Positions 1 through 6,383 of a DNA stretch of 11,456 nt are shown here, one piece after another; position 1 is the stretch's first letter, and the number at the start of each line of letters is the position of its first letter. This DNA is from Planctomicrobium sp. (GTDB taxonomy: Bacteria > Planctomycetota > Planctomycetia > Planctomycetales > Planctomycetaceae): assembly GCA_029259835.1 (NCBI GenBank), contig JAJDEL010000920.1:1-11456 (forward strand), in the 5' to 3' direction. A model generated the notes under the pieces. It made no database searches and was not told the DNA's origin. It saw only the letters and a program-made list of their open reading frames with translations. The position numbers and the translations under genes are program-made.

Positions 1-787
1 CGTTGCCTTGAAAATTCTACCTGCTGGAAGCCACGTCTCTGACGAGAGAGTTGCTCGATTCGAACGAGAGATGCTGTCAGTAGGCCGATTGAATCACCCG
101 CATATTGTCGGCGCAACCGATGCACGAGAAATCGACGGCACGCATTTTCTAGTGATGGAACACCTGGATGGAATTGATCTTTCGCTCCTCGTCGAGAGAA
201 TAGGGCCTCTGCCAATTCCCGATGCATGCGAAATCATTCGGCAGGCTGCCGTGGGATTGCAATATGCCCATCAACACGATTTGATCCATCGCGACATTAA
301 ACCATCGAATCTGATGCTGACCACCGACGGACGGGTCAAAATTCTTGATCTGGGCTTGGCCCTCATTCAGGGTGATGAACCTGTCGAAGGTCAAGAAGAT
401 GAACCTACAGAGGGTGAATTGACTTCAGCAGGCCAGATCATGGGCACGCTTGGATACATGGCCCCCGAACAGATTGACCATTCCCATGACGTCGATATTC
501 GTGCCGACCTGTATAGCCTGGGGTGTACATTTTTTAAACTGTTAACAGGTGAATTGCCATTCGAGCACCTGAAATCCACATCAGTCTCGCAAAGAGTGAA
601 GATTCAGATCAAAGAAACTGCTCCCTCTGTCCTGGAACGAAGAATTGAGATCCCCAGCAAGTTGGCTGCGATCATAGATCGTTTACTGGCGAAAAGTCCG
701 GACGAACGATTTGAAAATCCCGGAAAACTTGTGCAAGCTCTAAAATCTTATACTAAAGGGAATAACCTGGGAGCTCTCTCTCAAAAG
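1..787 (+). repeat. Tandem-duplicated kinase domain, copy A (partner 3463-4249)
   Basis: This segment aligns without gaps to 3463-4249 at a constant offset of 3462 bases. Over the 125 codons from the ATP-lysine region to the GDEP motif the proteins differ at only two positions (His/Tyr and Val/Ile). Bases 185-249 match 3647-3711 exactly for 65 bases, synonymous sites included. Similarity fades through the kinase C-lobe and is largely lost at the membrane linker. This indicates a recent duplication or gene conversion confined to the catalytic part. Confidence 0.93.
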
Positions 788-2773
788 ACAAAACCACAAG
801 TCATATCTGCCCCTGGACGTGAGCAACGAAAATGGCGTTTGAAAACTGCTGCTACAGTCGTTGTAGTATTGTTACTGGCAGCTTTCGCAATTCAACAAGC
901 AACAAATAAGGGCGAAATCACGATCATTTCGTTCGATCCAGCTCTGGAAGTTGTTCTTAAGCGAAACGGTCACATTGTGGATGATTTTGAAGTAAGGCAG
1001 CGATCCAAATTGAGCTCCTACTTCACAGGCGAATATGAAGTGGAAATCAAAGGGGGGACACCAAACGGAGCAACTATCAAGAACGGAAGATTCAAACTCA
1101 CCCGTGGTAAGACCGTCCTGGTCGAAATCGTGCATGACAAAACAGTCGATGCTGCTCAGTCCACAAATCCTGACCGCGAAGTAGCAGAATGGGTGTTGTC
1201 GGTTGGTGGCCGTTTACACCTGAGCACTTTTTTGAGCAACGAAAAAGGTTTAATTGAAGTCAATTCAAAAGAAATGCTCCCTACAGAGCGGTTCGAAGTC
1301 TACTCTATTAGTTTCAGAGACCGGAAGTATCTCAAAAAAGTAAACGATAGCAACATTGTCAACTTGAAAGGTCTTTCTCGATTGACGGGCCTTAGTTTAA
1401 CTCAGACAGAAGTCACGGGGCATGGAATCTCGCAACTCGCGTCAATACCCGGCCTCGAAAAAATCGTTATGCCCCGGAAGTTTGATGAAGCAGAACTTGG
1501 ATGTCTTTCAAAGTTGAAAAGCCTCATACAAGTTGAACTAGTTACACCAAGCTACACAGATGCATCAATTGTCCATCTGAATAAATTACCTCGACTGACA
1601 CGACTTGAATTTACGACGACAGCGATTACTGAAAAAGGGTTCGATCAACTTTCCGCGCAGCAACTTACTTCGATTAGATTATTTGAAAATTTCGAGTTAA
1701 GTGATGCGGCTCTTGAGCATCTGCAGAATTTTCCGAAATTGGCAGATGTTACCATAATGGGAAATCGCAAAGCTCGAGTTCTCTCAGATTCAGGCCTGGC
1801 GCATCTACAGAAGCTCAAGCAGTTGCGACACGTGAGCCTGATCAATACTAATGTTACAGCGGCTGGGGTGACTGCGCTCAAACGAGCGTTACCAGATTGT
1901 AAGGTCGAGTGGAACGGCCCACCTAAGGTCAAATTATCAGCAGACCCCGAACGTGAAGTTGCAATATGGGTTTTGCAAGTCGGGGGAAAATTAGAAATCG
2001 ATGTAGATGGGAGCATCCGAGACATCGACATCGAGAAACTGGAAGATCTACCAGACGAAAATTTTCGCGTGACACAAGTTGGGTTTGATCAGAATTCTTA
2101 TATTGATGACGAGAGTCTCTCAAACCTAAGACATCTGCAATACCTTGATAGATTATTAATCATTCACCAGAAAGTCTCGGGCGCGGGATTTAAGTATCTC
2201 TCTGGAATGCAAGGACTACAGAGCCTTGATTGTGGCGGTTCTCAGGTGACGGACCAATGTCTTTCTATCGTGACAAAACTACATGGTCTGGTGTATCTCA
2301 ATCTTTATCAAACCAGAGTCACCGATGAAGGAATAAAATCAATTGCTCCAATGAAGAAGCTGCTGTATTTGAATCTCAGTGGGGTCAGCGATACCGGAGT
2401 GCGCTATCTGACTAAGATGCCTCAACTCAAATTCCTCGTGATAGAAAGCAAAAATGTTACAAACGAGACACTGAAGCACCTCAGCACGATGAATAATCTG
2501 GTTGATCTTACACTTACAAAGGCTCAAATTACCGATCAAGGATTGGTGCTCCTGACGGATTGTCACAATCTCAGAATGCTCGATCTTTCACAAACGCCGA
2601 TTTCCGATATAGGATTGAAACATCTCTCTAAATTGAAGTCTCTCACTAAACTCAGACTTCTAAGCACAAAAGTAACGGCCAAGGGAGTCGCTGAGCTGCA
2701 GCAATCCTTGCCCCGCTGCACCATCAAATACCAATCCGATGGCAAGCTGGAAGCATCACCTGCCCGTCCTTGA
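2..2773 (+). CDS. Ser/Thr protein kinase with PEGA-like segment and two LRR sensor arrays (5' truncated)
   Basis: This is a receptor-type Hanks Ser/Thr kinase that should phosphorylate cytoplasmic proteins in response to a periplasmic or surface signal; target and ligand are unknown. The frame is already open at base 2 and begins at the VALKIL motif with the ATP-binding Lys, so the Gly-rich loop and N-terminus lie upstream. The TTG at base 8 is an internal Leu codon, not a start. Visible motifs are catalytic HRDIKPSN (287-310), DLG in place of DFG (347-355) and APE (461-469). One membrane helix follows (about 845-895), then a PEGA-like beta segment (about 905-1140). Two cap-plus-LRR modules come next (about 1166-1916 and 1943-2734), each ending in a Leu-Pro-x-Cys cap motif. 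The stop is TGA at 2771. The catalytic part is nearly identical to the next gene, which suggests the missing N-terminus also held a zinc finger. Family assignment is firm; the sensing role is inferred. Confidence 0.95.
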   Translation, partial: VALKILPAGSHVSDERVARFEREMLSVGRLNHPHIVGATDAREIDGTHFLVMEHLDGIDLSLLVERIGPLPIPDACEIIRQAAVGLQYAHQHDLIHRDIKPSNLMLTTDGRVKILDLGLALIQGDEPVEGQEDEPTEGELTSAGQIMGTLGYMAPEQIDHSHDVDIRADLYSLGCTFFKLLTGELPFEHLKSTSVSQRVKIQIKETAPSVLERRIEIPSKLAAIIDRLLAKSPDERFENPGKLVQALKSYTKGNNLGALSQKTKPQVISAPGREQRKWRLKTAATVVVVLLLAAFAIQQATNKGEITIISFDPALEVVLKRNGHIVDDFEVRQRSKLSSYFTGEYEVEIKGGTPNGATIKNGRFKLTRGKTVLVEIVHDKTVDAAQSTNPDREVAEWVLSVGGRLHLSTFLSNEKGLIEVNSKEMLPTERFEVYSISFRDRKYLKKVNDSNIVNLKGLSRLTGLSLTQTEVTGHGISQLASIPGLEKIVMPRKFDEAELGCLSKLKSLIQVELVTPSYTDASIVHLNKLPRLTRLEFTTTAITEKGFDQLSAQQLTSIRLFENFELSDAALEHLQNFPKLADVTIMGNRKARVLSDSGLAHLQKLKQLRHVSLINTNVTAAGVTALKRALPDCKVEWNGPPKVKLSADPEREVAIWVLQVGGKLEIDVDGSIRDIDIEKLEDLPDENFRVTQVGFDQNSYIDDESLSNLRHLQYLDRLLIIHQKVSGAGFKYLSGMQGLQSLDCGGSQVTDQCLSIVTKLHGLVYLNLYQTRVTDEGIKSIAPMKKLLYLNLSGVSDTGVRYLTKMPQLKFLVIESKNVTNETLKHLSTMNNLVDLTLTKAQITDQGLVLLTDCHNLRMLDLSQTPISDIGLKHLSKLKSLTKLRLLSTKVTAKGVAELQQSLPRCTIKYQSDGKLEASPARP
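905..1140 (+). other. PEGA-like beta domain after the membrane helix of kinase 1
   Basis: Directly after the membrane helix comes a Lys-Gly-x-Ile-x-Ile strand, a Asp-Pro-x-x-x-Val-Val-Leu strand, and later Gly-Glu-Tyr-Glu-Val-Glu and Leu-Thr-Arg-Gly-Lys turns. This matches the general pattern of PEGA-like carbohydrate-binding or cell-wall-associated domains found outside the membrane in many planctomycete kinases. The assignment is by pattern only; it could be a generic beta-sandwich linker. Kinase 2 lacks it. Confidence 0.5.
1166..1916 (+). repeat. Sensor module 1 of kinase 1: cap plus about 7 LRRs
   Basis: The module opens with a cap of pattern D-P-x-R-E-V-A-x-W-V-L-x-V-G-G, then a short beta region, then about seven LRRs of roughly 24 residues, and closes with a Leu-Pro-Asp-Cys-Lys-Val motif. 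The repeats are less regular than in the second module; several lack the usual Thr-x-Ile-Thr-Asp turn. The same layout returns at 1943-2734 and, in the neighbouring gene, from 4451. Confidence 0.8.
1943..2734 (+). repeat. Sensor module 2 of kinase 1: cap plus about 8 LRRs
   Basis: This is a second full copy of the cap-LRR module. It begins with DPEREVAIWVLQVGG, matching the module 1 cap at most positions, and ends with Leu-Pro-Arg-Cys-Thr-Ile. About eight LRRs are visible, many with the T-x-V/I-T-D-x-G pattern. Two complete modules in series mean the sensor was extended by internal duplication rather than by adding single repeats. Confidence 0.8.
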
Positions 2774-2838
2774 CAGAGATAAATCTCATGGCCACTTAAT
2801 CACCCTAAACTTGGTTTTTTGATCGTTGACGTCAGTCC

Positions 2839-2849
2839 GCGTTAGGCGC
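2839..2849 (+). repeat. Shared intergenic 11-mer GCGTTAGGCGC, copy 1
   Basis: The exact 11-mer occurs 66 bases after the stop codon of kinase 1 and again at 5922-5932, 104 bases after the stop of kinase 2, in the same orientation. Similar short GC-rich motifs may be dispersed between genes in this genome, but that cannot be seen here. Flanking bases do not match between the copies. Confidence 0.5.
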
Positions 2850-2976
2850 AATCGTTATAGAATATTGGGGAAGCCGTTTTTCGAATAAGATTTGAACAGT
2901 AATACTGGATTTGGATACCCTAAATACAAACAAACCGCGAATCAGAATCACAAACTTGATCGAGGCTCGTTGTGAC

Positions 2977-2991
2977 CAGATTCAGAATCTG
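2977..2991. promoter_or_regulatory. Operator-like palindrome CAGATTC-A-GAATCTG upstream of kinase 2
   Basis: This is a perfect 7-base inverted repeat around a single central A, 56 bases before the kinase 2 start. Two extra GAATC half-sites lie in direct repeat at 2939-2950 (GAATCAGAATCA), and the 8-mer TCAGAATC recurs exactly 40 bases apart (2942 and 2982), close to four helical turns. The arrangement resembles a dimeric repressor site with an auxiliary site, though no regulator family can be named. Confidence 0.35.
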
Positions 2992-3012
2992 CGATCATCA
3001 AAAGAGTGGAAA

Positions 3013-3039
3013 ATGATTCAACGGAATCTAAATACATGA
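3013..3039 (+). CDS. Possible 8-residue leader ORF (MIQRNLNT) overlapping a second mini-ORF and the kinase 2 start
   Basis: ATG at 3013 follows a purine-rich AGAGTGGA that could serve as a Shine-Dalgarno. The ORF ends at TGA 3037-3039, which overlaps an ATG at 3036 (ATGA). That second ORF (Met-Ser-Pro) ends at TAA 3045-3047, which overlaps the kinase start at 3047 (TAATG). Because the kinase start has no clear Shine-Dalgarno of its own, reinitiation through this chain is plausible. Chance occurrence in a short region cannot be excluded. Confidence 0.3.
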   Translation: MIQRNLNT

Positions 3040-3046
3040 GTCCCTA

Positions 3047-5818
3047 ATGCCCAAGCCCGAATGTCCAAGCCACGAACAGTTGCAAGCATTAATCACAGCC
3101 GACCTCCCCGAGGAATCGGCTGACGAGGTATTTGCGCATCTTGAGTCTTGTGTTGATTGCCGATCAACCTTTGATGCCCAGTATCAACAGAACAAAAACA
3201 CACGAAGCCCCGCACAGGTGCCTCTCGACGAAGAACCAATCGTGAAAGATCCGGCTTTTCAACGCGCTGTTGTACAAATCGAGCAGTATGGTTCAGAAAG
3301 TTCAATTTTCTTTGATCAGCTTGCAAAAGATCGTCCACAAAACAAAGAAGAACAACGTAATCTGGTTGGCGAACAAATTGACCAATATCGCATTGTCGCC
3401 AAGCTCGGTGAAGGCGGCATGGGCACCGTTTATAAAGCAGTGCACACCAAATTGGATAAAATCGTTGCCTTGAAAATTTTGCCTGCCGGAAGCTATGTCT
3501 CTGACGAGAGAATTGCTCGATTCGAACGTGAGATGTTATCAGTAGGCCGATTGAATCACCCACACATTGTTGGTGCAACCGATGCACGAGAAATTGATGG
3601 GACACATTTTCTGGTGATGGAACACCTGGATGGAATTGATCTTTCACTCCTCGTCGAGAGAATAGGGCCTCTGCCAATTCCCGATGCATGCGAAATCATT
3701 CGGCAGGCTGCGGTGGGATTGCAATATGCCCATCAACACGACTTGATCCATCGCGACATTAAACCATCAAATCTCATGCTGACCACCGACGGACGGGTCA
3801 AAATTCTCGATCTGGGCTTGGCCCTCATTCAGGGTGATGAACCTATCAAAGATCAAAACGATGAGCCTGCCAAAGGTGAGTTGACTTCAGCCGGCCAGAT
3901 CATGGGCACACTCGGTTACATGGCCCCCGAACAGATTGACCATTCCCATGGCGTTGATATTCGTGCCGACCTGTATAGCCTGGGTTGTACTTTTTTTAAA
4001 CTGTTAACCGGAGAAGTGCCGTTTGAGCACCTGAATTCAGCTTCAGTCTCGCAAAGGGTGAAGGTTCAGATTAAAGAACCCGCTCCCTCTGTCTCGGAAC
4101 GAAGAATTGAAGTCCCCGACGAATTGGCTGTGATCGTTGATCGTTTGCTGGCGAAGAGTCCAAGCGAACGGTATGAAGATCCCGGACAACTTGTGCAGGT
4201 TCTGGAATTATTCACTGCCGGGAACAACTTGAGTGCGCTCTCTCGAAAGTTCCTACCGTCAGATAGCAACCAAAACTCGGCACAGAGTAACCCTCTGAAT
4301 TCTATTTCAACTGTCGAGGTTAACACCAATTTCACACTGAGATCCAGGCCCTTATGGAAGATCTCCGCCGTCGTCGTTCTGTTATTGTTGTTGGCAGCCG
4401 TGGTGCCCCTGCTGACGACGAACAAAGACATGATAAAGTTGACACCGATTGATCCGGATCGTCTGGCAGCGCAGCAGATCTTGACAGCCGGTGGAATCAT
4501 AGAATTAAAAACAACTTCTGGAACATCTGAAGTCTTCCAGGTCAACCAGTTGCCGTTGGAGCCATTTGTGATACAGGCAGTACATATTGGTCACAGGTAT
4601 TTGAAAACGACACCGGTACCTGATGATGTTCTGCGCAGCCTGTCGTCGCTCCAAGATGTTATCAATCTCAATTTTTATAGCTCGGGATTGAGTAATCGTG
4701 GTCTGGCTCTGCTCACTGATCTGCCCAAACTAAAGTACTTGACCTTAAGTAAGAACTCAATTTCAAGTGCCGGGCTGGCACATCTGGTGCAGTTCGATTC
4801 ACTTGAAACTCTCGGACTGGAATACACGCATATTTCTGATAAAGGGCTTATACACCTTCAAAAGCTTCCTCATCTAAAAAATCTCAGACTTGATCAAACC
4901 GATATCACAGATCGTGGCCTGTTGAATCTCAGGCAGAACAAAAAGCTAGAGAATCTGGAACTACGCGGTACGCACGTGACCAATACGGGGATGCAGCATC
5001 TAAAGGAGCTTCCCCAACTGACAAGACTAACACTCCAGCATACGCCCATCACTGACGAAGGCTTGGTCGGACTCCAGCAATTCAAAGCCCTTAAGGGGAT
5101 TGAGCTATCAGGGCCACTCATTACCGCAGCCGGGCTTGGAGGGCTGAGAGATATCCCAAACTTGGAGTCACTCGCGCTCTCGGACTTCGATGTCTCTGAG
5201 ATCGCATTCTCAAACTTGGCGCAGATCAAAAGTCTGGAATCTCTGAGTCTTCCAGCTGACTCAGATGTATCCAACGAATGGCTGCACCATCTGCACTCAC
5301 TGCCGAACTTATCCCGTATGAGACTAGGTGGCGAGTTCCTATCGGATCGCGGAATGGAAGAGCTGTCCAAACTGAAAAGTTTGCAAGTCCTAACAATATA
5401 TAATTCCAGAATCTCTGATACCGGTTTGGCCAACCTTCATCAACTGGCTGATCTCAGGGAGTTTAAAATCAATAGCCAATCAGTTTTATCGGATCGCGGG
5501 TTGAAAGAAATAACCAAACTGAAGCAATTACGAGCTCTCCACATCAAAGAGTGCAAAATTTCCGATGTTGGTTTAGCCGACCTTCATCAATTAAAGCAGC
5601 TTGATGAACTTCAAATCACGAGTCCCGAGATCACTGATGCCAGTTGTGAGGATTTGATCAATTTACCCCAATTGAAAGTTTTGATGCTCTACTCGACACA
5701 AATCACCTCTGAAGGTGCCAAGAAACTCGCCGATGGCCTTCCCAATTGCAAAGTCTATCTTGATGGCGACTGGAAAACATTTTCTTGGCTAACGAGTCAA
5801 TCACCGACTGTACAATAG
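3047..5818 (+). CDS. Zinc-finger Ser/Thr protein kinase with C-terminal LRR sensor
   Basis: This is a complete 923-residue receptor kinase. Residues 1-40 resemble the anti-sigma/zf-HC2 type finger, with H31-x3-C35-x2-C38 and an extra C6. The kinase domain spans about 114-390: Gly loop GEGGMG (121-126), ATP-binding K143, catalytic HRDIKPSN (235-242), DLG at 255-257 in place of DFG, and APE at 293-295, so all residues for activity are present. A single membrane helix lies at about 438-456. A cap region begins at D469, and about 15 LRRs of roughly 24 residues run from about 532 to 893, typically with L-x-x-T-x-I-T/S-D-x-G-L, ending in the cap motif LPNCKV. No signal peptide is seen, so the kinase should be cytoplasmic and the LRRs outside. 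The start at 3047 keeps the zinc finger at the N-terminus, but no good Shine-Dalgarno precedes it. It is a tandem paralogue of the upstream gene. Ligand and substrates are unknown. Confidence 0.97.
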   Translation: MPKPECPSHEQLQALITADLPEESADEVFAHLESCVDCRSTFDAQYQQNKNTRSPAQVPLDEEPIVKDPAFQRAVVQIEQYGSESSIFFDQLAKDRPQNKEEQRNLVGEQIDQYRIVAKLGEGGMGTVYKAVHTKLDKIVALKILPAGSYVSDERIARFEREMLSVGRLNHPHIVGATDAREIDGTHFLVMEHLDGIDLSLLVERIGPLPIPDACEIIRQAAVGLQYAHQHDLIHRDIKPSNLMLTTDGRVKILDLGLALIQGDEPIKDQNDEPAKGELTSAGQIMGTLGYMAPEQIDHSHGVDIRADLYSLGCTFFKLLTGEVPFEHLNSASVSQRVKVQIKEPAPSVSERRIEVPDELAVIVDRLLAKSPSERYEDPGQLVQVLELFTAGNNLSALSRKFLPSDSNQNSAQSNPLNSISTVEVNTNFTLRSRPLWKISAVVVLLLLLAAVVPLLTTNKDMIKLTPIDPDRLAAQQILTAGGIIELKTTSGTSEVFQVNQLPLEPFVIQAVHIGHRYLKTTPVPDDVLRSLSSLQDVINLNFYSSGLSNRGLALLTDLPKLKYLTLSKNSISSAGLAHLVQFDSLETLGLEYTHISDKGLIHLQKLPHLKNLRLDQTDITDRGLLNLRQNKKLENLELRGTHVTNTGMQHLKELPQLTRLTLQHTPITDEGLVGLQQFKALKGIELSGPLITAAGLGGLRDIPNLESLALSDFDVSEIAFSNLAQIKSLESLSLPADSDVSNEWLHHLHSLPNLSRMRLGGEFLSDRGMEELSKLKSLQVLTIYNSRISDTGLANLHQLADLREFKINSQSVLSDRGLKEITKLKQLRALHIKECKISDVGLADLHQLKQLDELQITSPEITDASCEDLINLPQLKVLMLYSTQITSEGAKKLADGLPNCKVYLDGDWKTFSWLTSQSPTVQ
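3463..4249 (+). repeat. Tandem-duplicated kinase domain, copy B (partner 1-787)
   Basis: This is the second copy of the direct repeat within the kinase 2 gene. It starts at the window edge of copy A, so the true repeat may extend further 5', across the Gly-rich loop and zinc finger. The two copies lie 3462 bases apart in the same orientation and could recombine, which would delete or amplify one kinase gene and fuse its catalytic domain to the other sensor. Confidence 0.92.
4451..5764 (+). repeat. Sensor module of kinase 2: divergent cap plus about 15 LRRs
   Basis: The cap DPDRLAAQQILTAGG (residues 469-483) is a diverged form of the two caps in kinase 1. It leads into about 15 LRRs in nearly constant 24-residue register (532 to about 893) and a Leu-Pro-Asn-Cys-Lys-Val end motif. 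Unlike kinase 1, no PEGA-like segment lies between the membrane helix and the cap, and only one module is present. Confidence 0.82.
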
Positions 5819-5921
5819 ATTCTTCTGCACCCAAAATGGACGTCGTAACTCTTTCAGAACAATTAGTTTGCACCGAATCTTATCGATTCAAATCCGCTTT
5901 CTTTGAAAATCTCGGCAACAT

Positions 5922-5932
5922 GCGTTAGGCGC
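5922..5932 (+). repeat. Shared intergenic 11-mer GCGTTAGGCGC, copy 2
   Basis: This is the second exact copy, downstream of kinase 2. It is followed by GTGCGTT, so GCGTT itself is repeated within 18 bases. A function as a dispersed repeat core or protein-binding site is possible, but nothing in the local sequence decides it. Confidence 0.5.
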
Positions 5933-6165
5933 GTGCGTTCTTGGAGTTAGAGGGGCTGCGTATGTACTCTGGGAACTCATACGTTTCTGCGGACCCAAGC
6001 TTGGTTAAAAAATTTTCATCTGGATGGGTTTAGACATACACCATTGAATCAAAGATCGATGAGACTAAGACAAAATTTGTTAACGAATCTTAGCGCCAAA
6101 AGAAAAAAGAACGAATTATCCTTACGTCTACGATCTAATTTGATCCAAAGTCAACTTCCCCTCTA

Positions 6166-6207
6166 CCGATAGTAGAACGGCCGTTTGAGCTTTGCTCTAC
6201 TAATCGG
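6166..6207. promoter_or_regulatory. Imperfect 11-base-pair hairpin in the leader region of the giant gene
   Basis: CCGATAGTAGA (6166-6176) pairs with TCTACTAATCGG (6196-6207), all 11 bases matching with one bulged A. The 19-base loop contains the palindrome ACGGCCGT, and GAGC-TTT-GCTC (6187-6197) forms a small competing stem overlapping the right arm. No T run follows, so it is not a classic terminator. It may be an mRNA leader structure, an operator or a remnant of a small mobile repeat. Confidence 0.4.
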
Positions 6208-6383
6208 CTTGCCTCTAGCTTGCACACGTGCAGAAGTAATACGAAGAATTAAGTATTCAATATTAGATGAAGATGATTAGACCAACAATGAGTAAAGATA
6301 CTATTGAAACCATTTGGCAATATACATACTCATTTTGAAAAATGGGCCAACAAAGTCAGCTTAACACAACTCAGAGAATTGTA

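Larger units (their letters stand above)
2774..3046. other. Intergenic region between the two kinase genes
   Basis: These 273 bases hold no gene of normal size. A T6 run at 2815-2820 is not preceded by a convincing stem, so termination here is unproven. The stretch contains a 9-of-9 style short palindrome TGACGTCA (2827-2834), an 11-base motif GCGTTAGGCGC shared with the other intergenic region, a 15-base palindrome with nearby half-sites, and two mini-ORFs running into the kinase 2 start. The length and the palindrome suggest that kinase 2 has its own promoter, but no good -35/-10 pair could be assigned. Confidence 0.6.
5819..6383. other. Long intergenic region before the giant LEPR-XLL gene
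   Basis: These 565 bases contain no convincing gene on either strand. They hold the second GCGTTAGGCGC copy (5922-5932), a six-base-stem inverted repeat CGTATG/CATACG (5959-5964 and 5978-5983), a palindrome CCAAGCTTGG followed by an A/T run (5995-6015), and an imperfect hairpin at 6166-6207. The last 150 bases are AT-rich and probably carry the promoter and leader of the giant gene, but no -35/-10 pair with normal spacing stood out. No U-tract terminator for kinase 2 was found. Confidence 0.6.

Noticed and set aside
8..10. TTG at base 8 as the start of kinase 1
   Set aside because: It encodes the Leu of the VALKIL motif next to the ATP-binding Lys; the matching point in kinase 2 is residue 142, so the gene begins well before the window.
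2815..2820. T6 run after kinase 1 as an intrinsic terminator
   Set aside because: The bases before it form only a three-pair stem (CCA/TGG with a long loop), and the GAGA-TAAA-TCTC stem at 2776-2787 is too far away and weak.
2826..2861. TTGACG with TATAGA as a promoter for kinase 2
   Set aside because: The spacer would be 24 bases, well beyond the usual 16-18, so a sigma-70 promoter cannot be claimed.
3093..3689. Minus-strand open frame of 198 codons opposite kinase 2
   Set aside because: It is a shadow of the zinc-finger and kinase coding sequence; it shows no recognisable motif and the opposite strand is certain.
5875..5889. GAATC-TTATC-GATTC as a terminator of kinase 2
   Set aside because: The stem has only five AT-leaning pairs and no T run follows.
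6304..6342. TTGAAA or TTGGCA as -35 box of the giant gene
   Set aside because: No -10-like hexamer lies at proper spacing; TATACA at 6321 is only 11 bases from TTGAAA.
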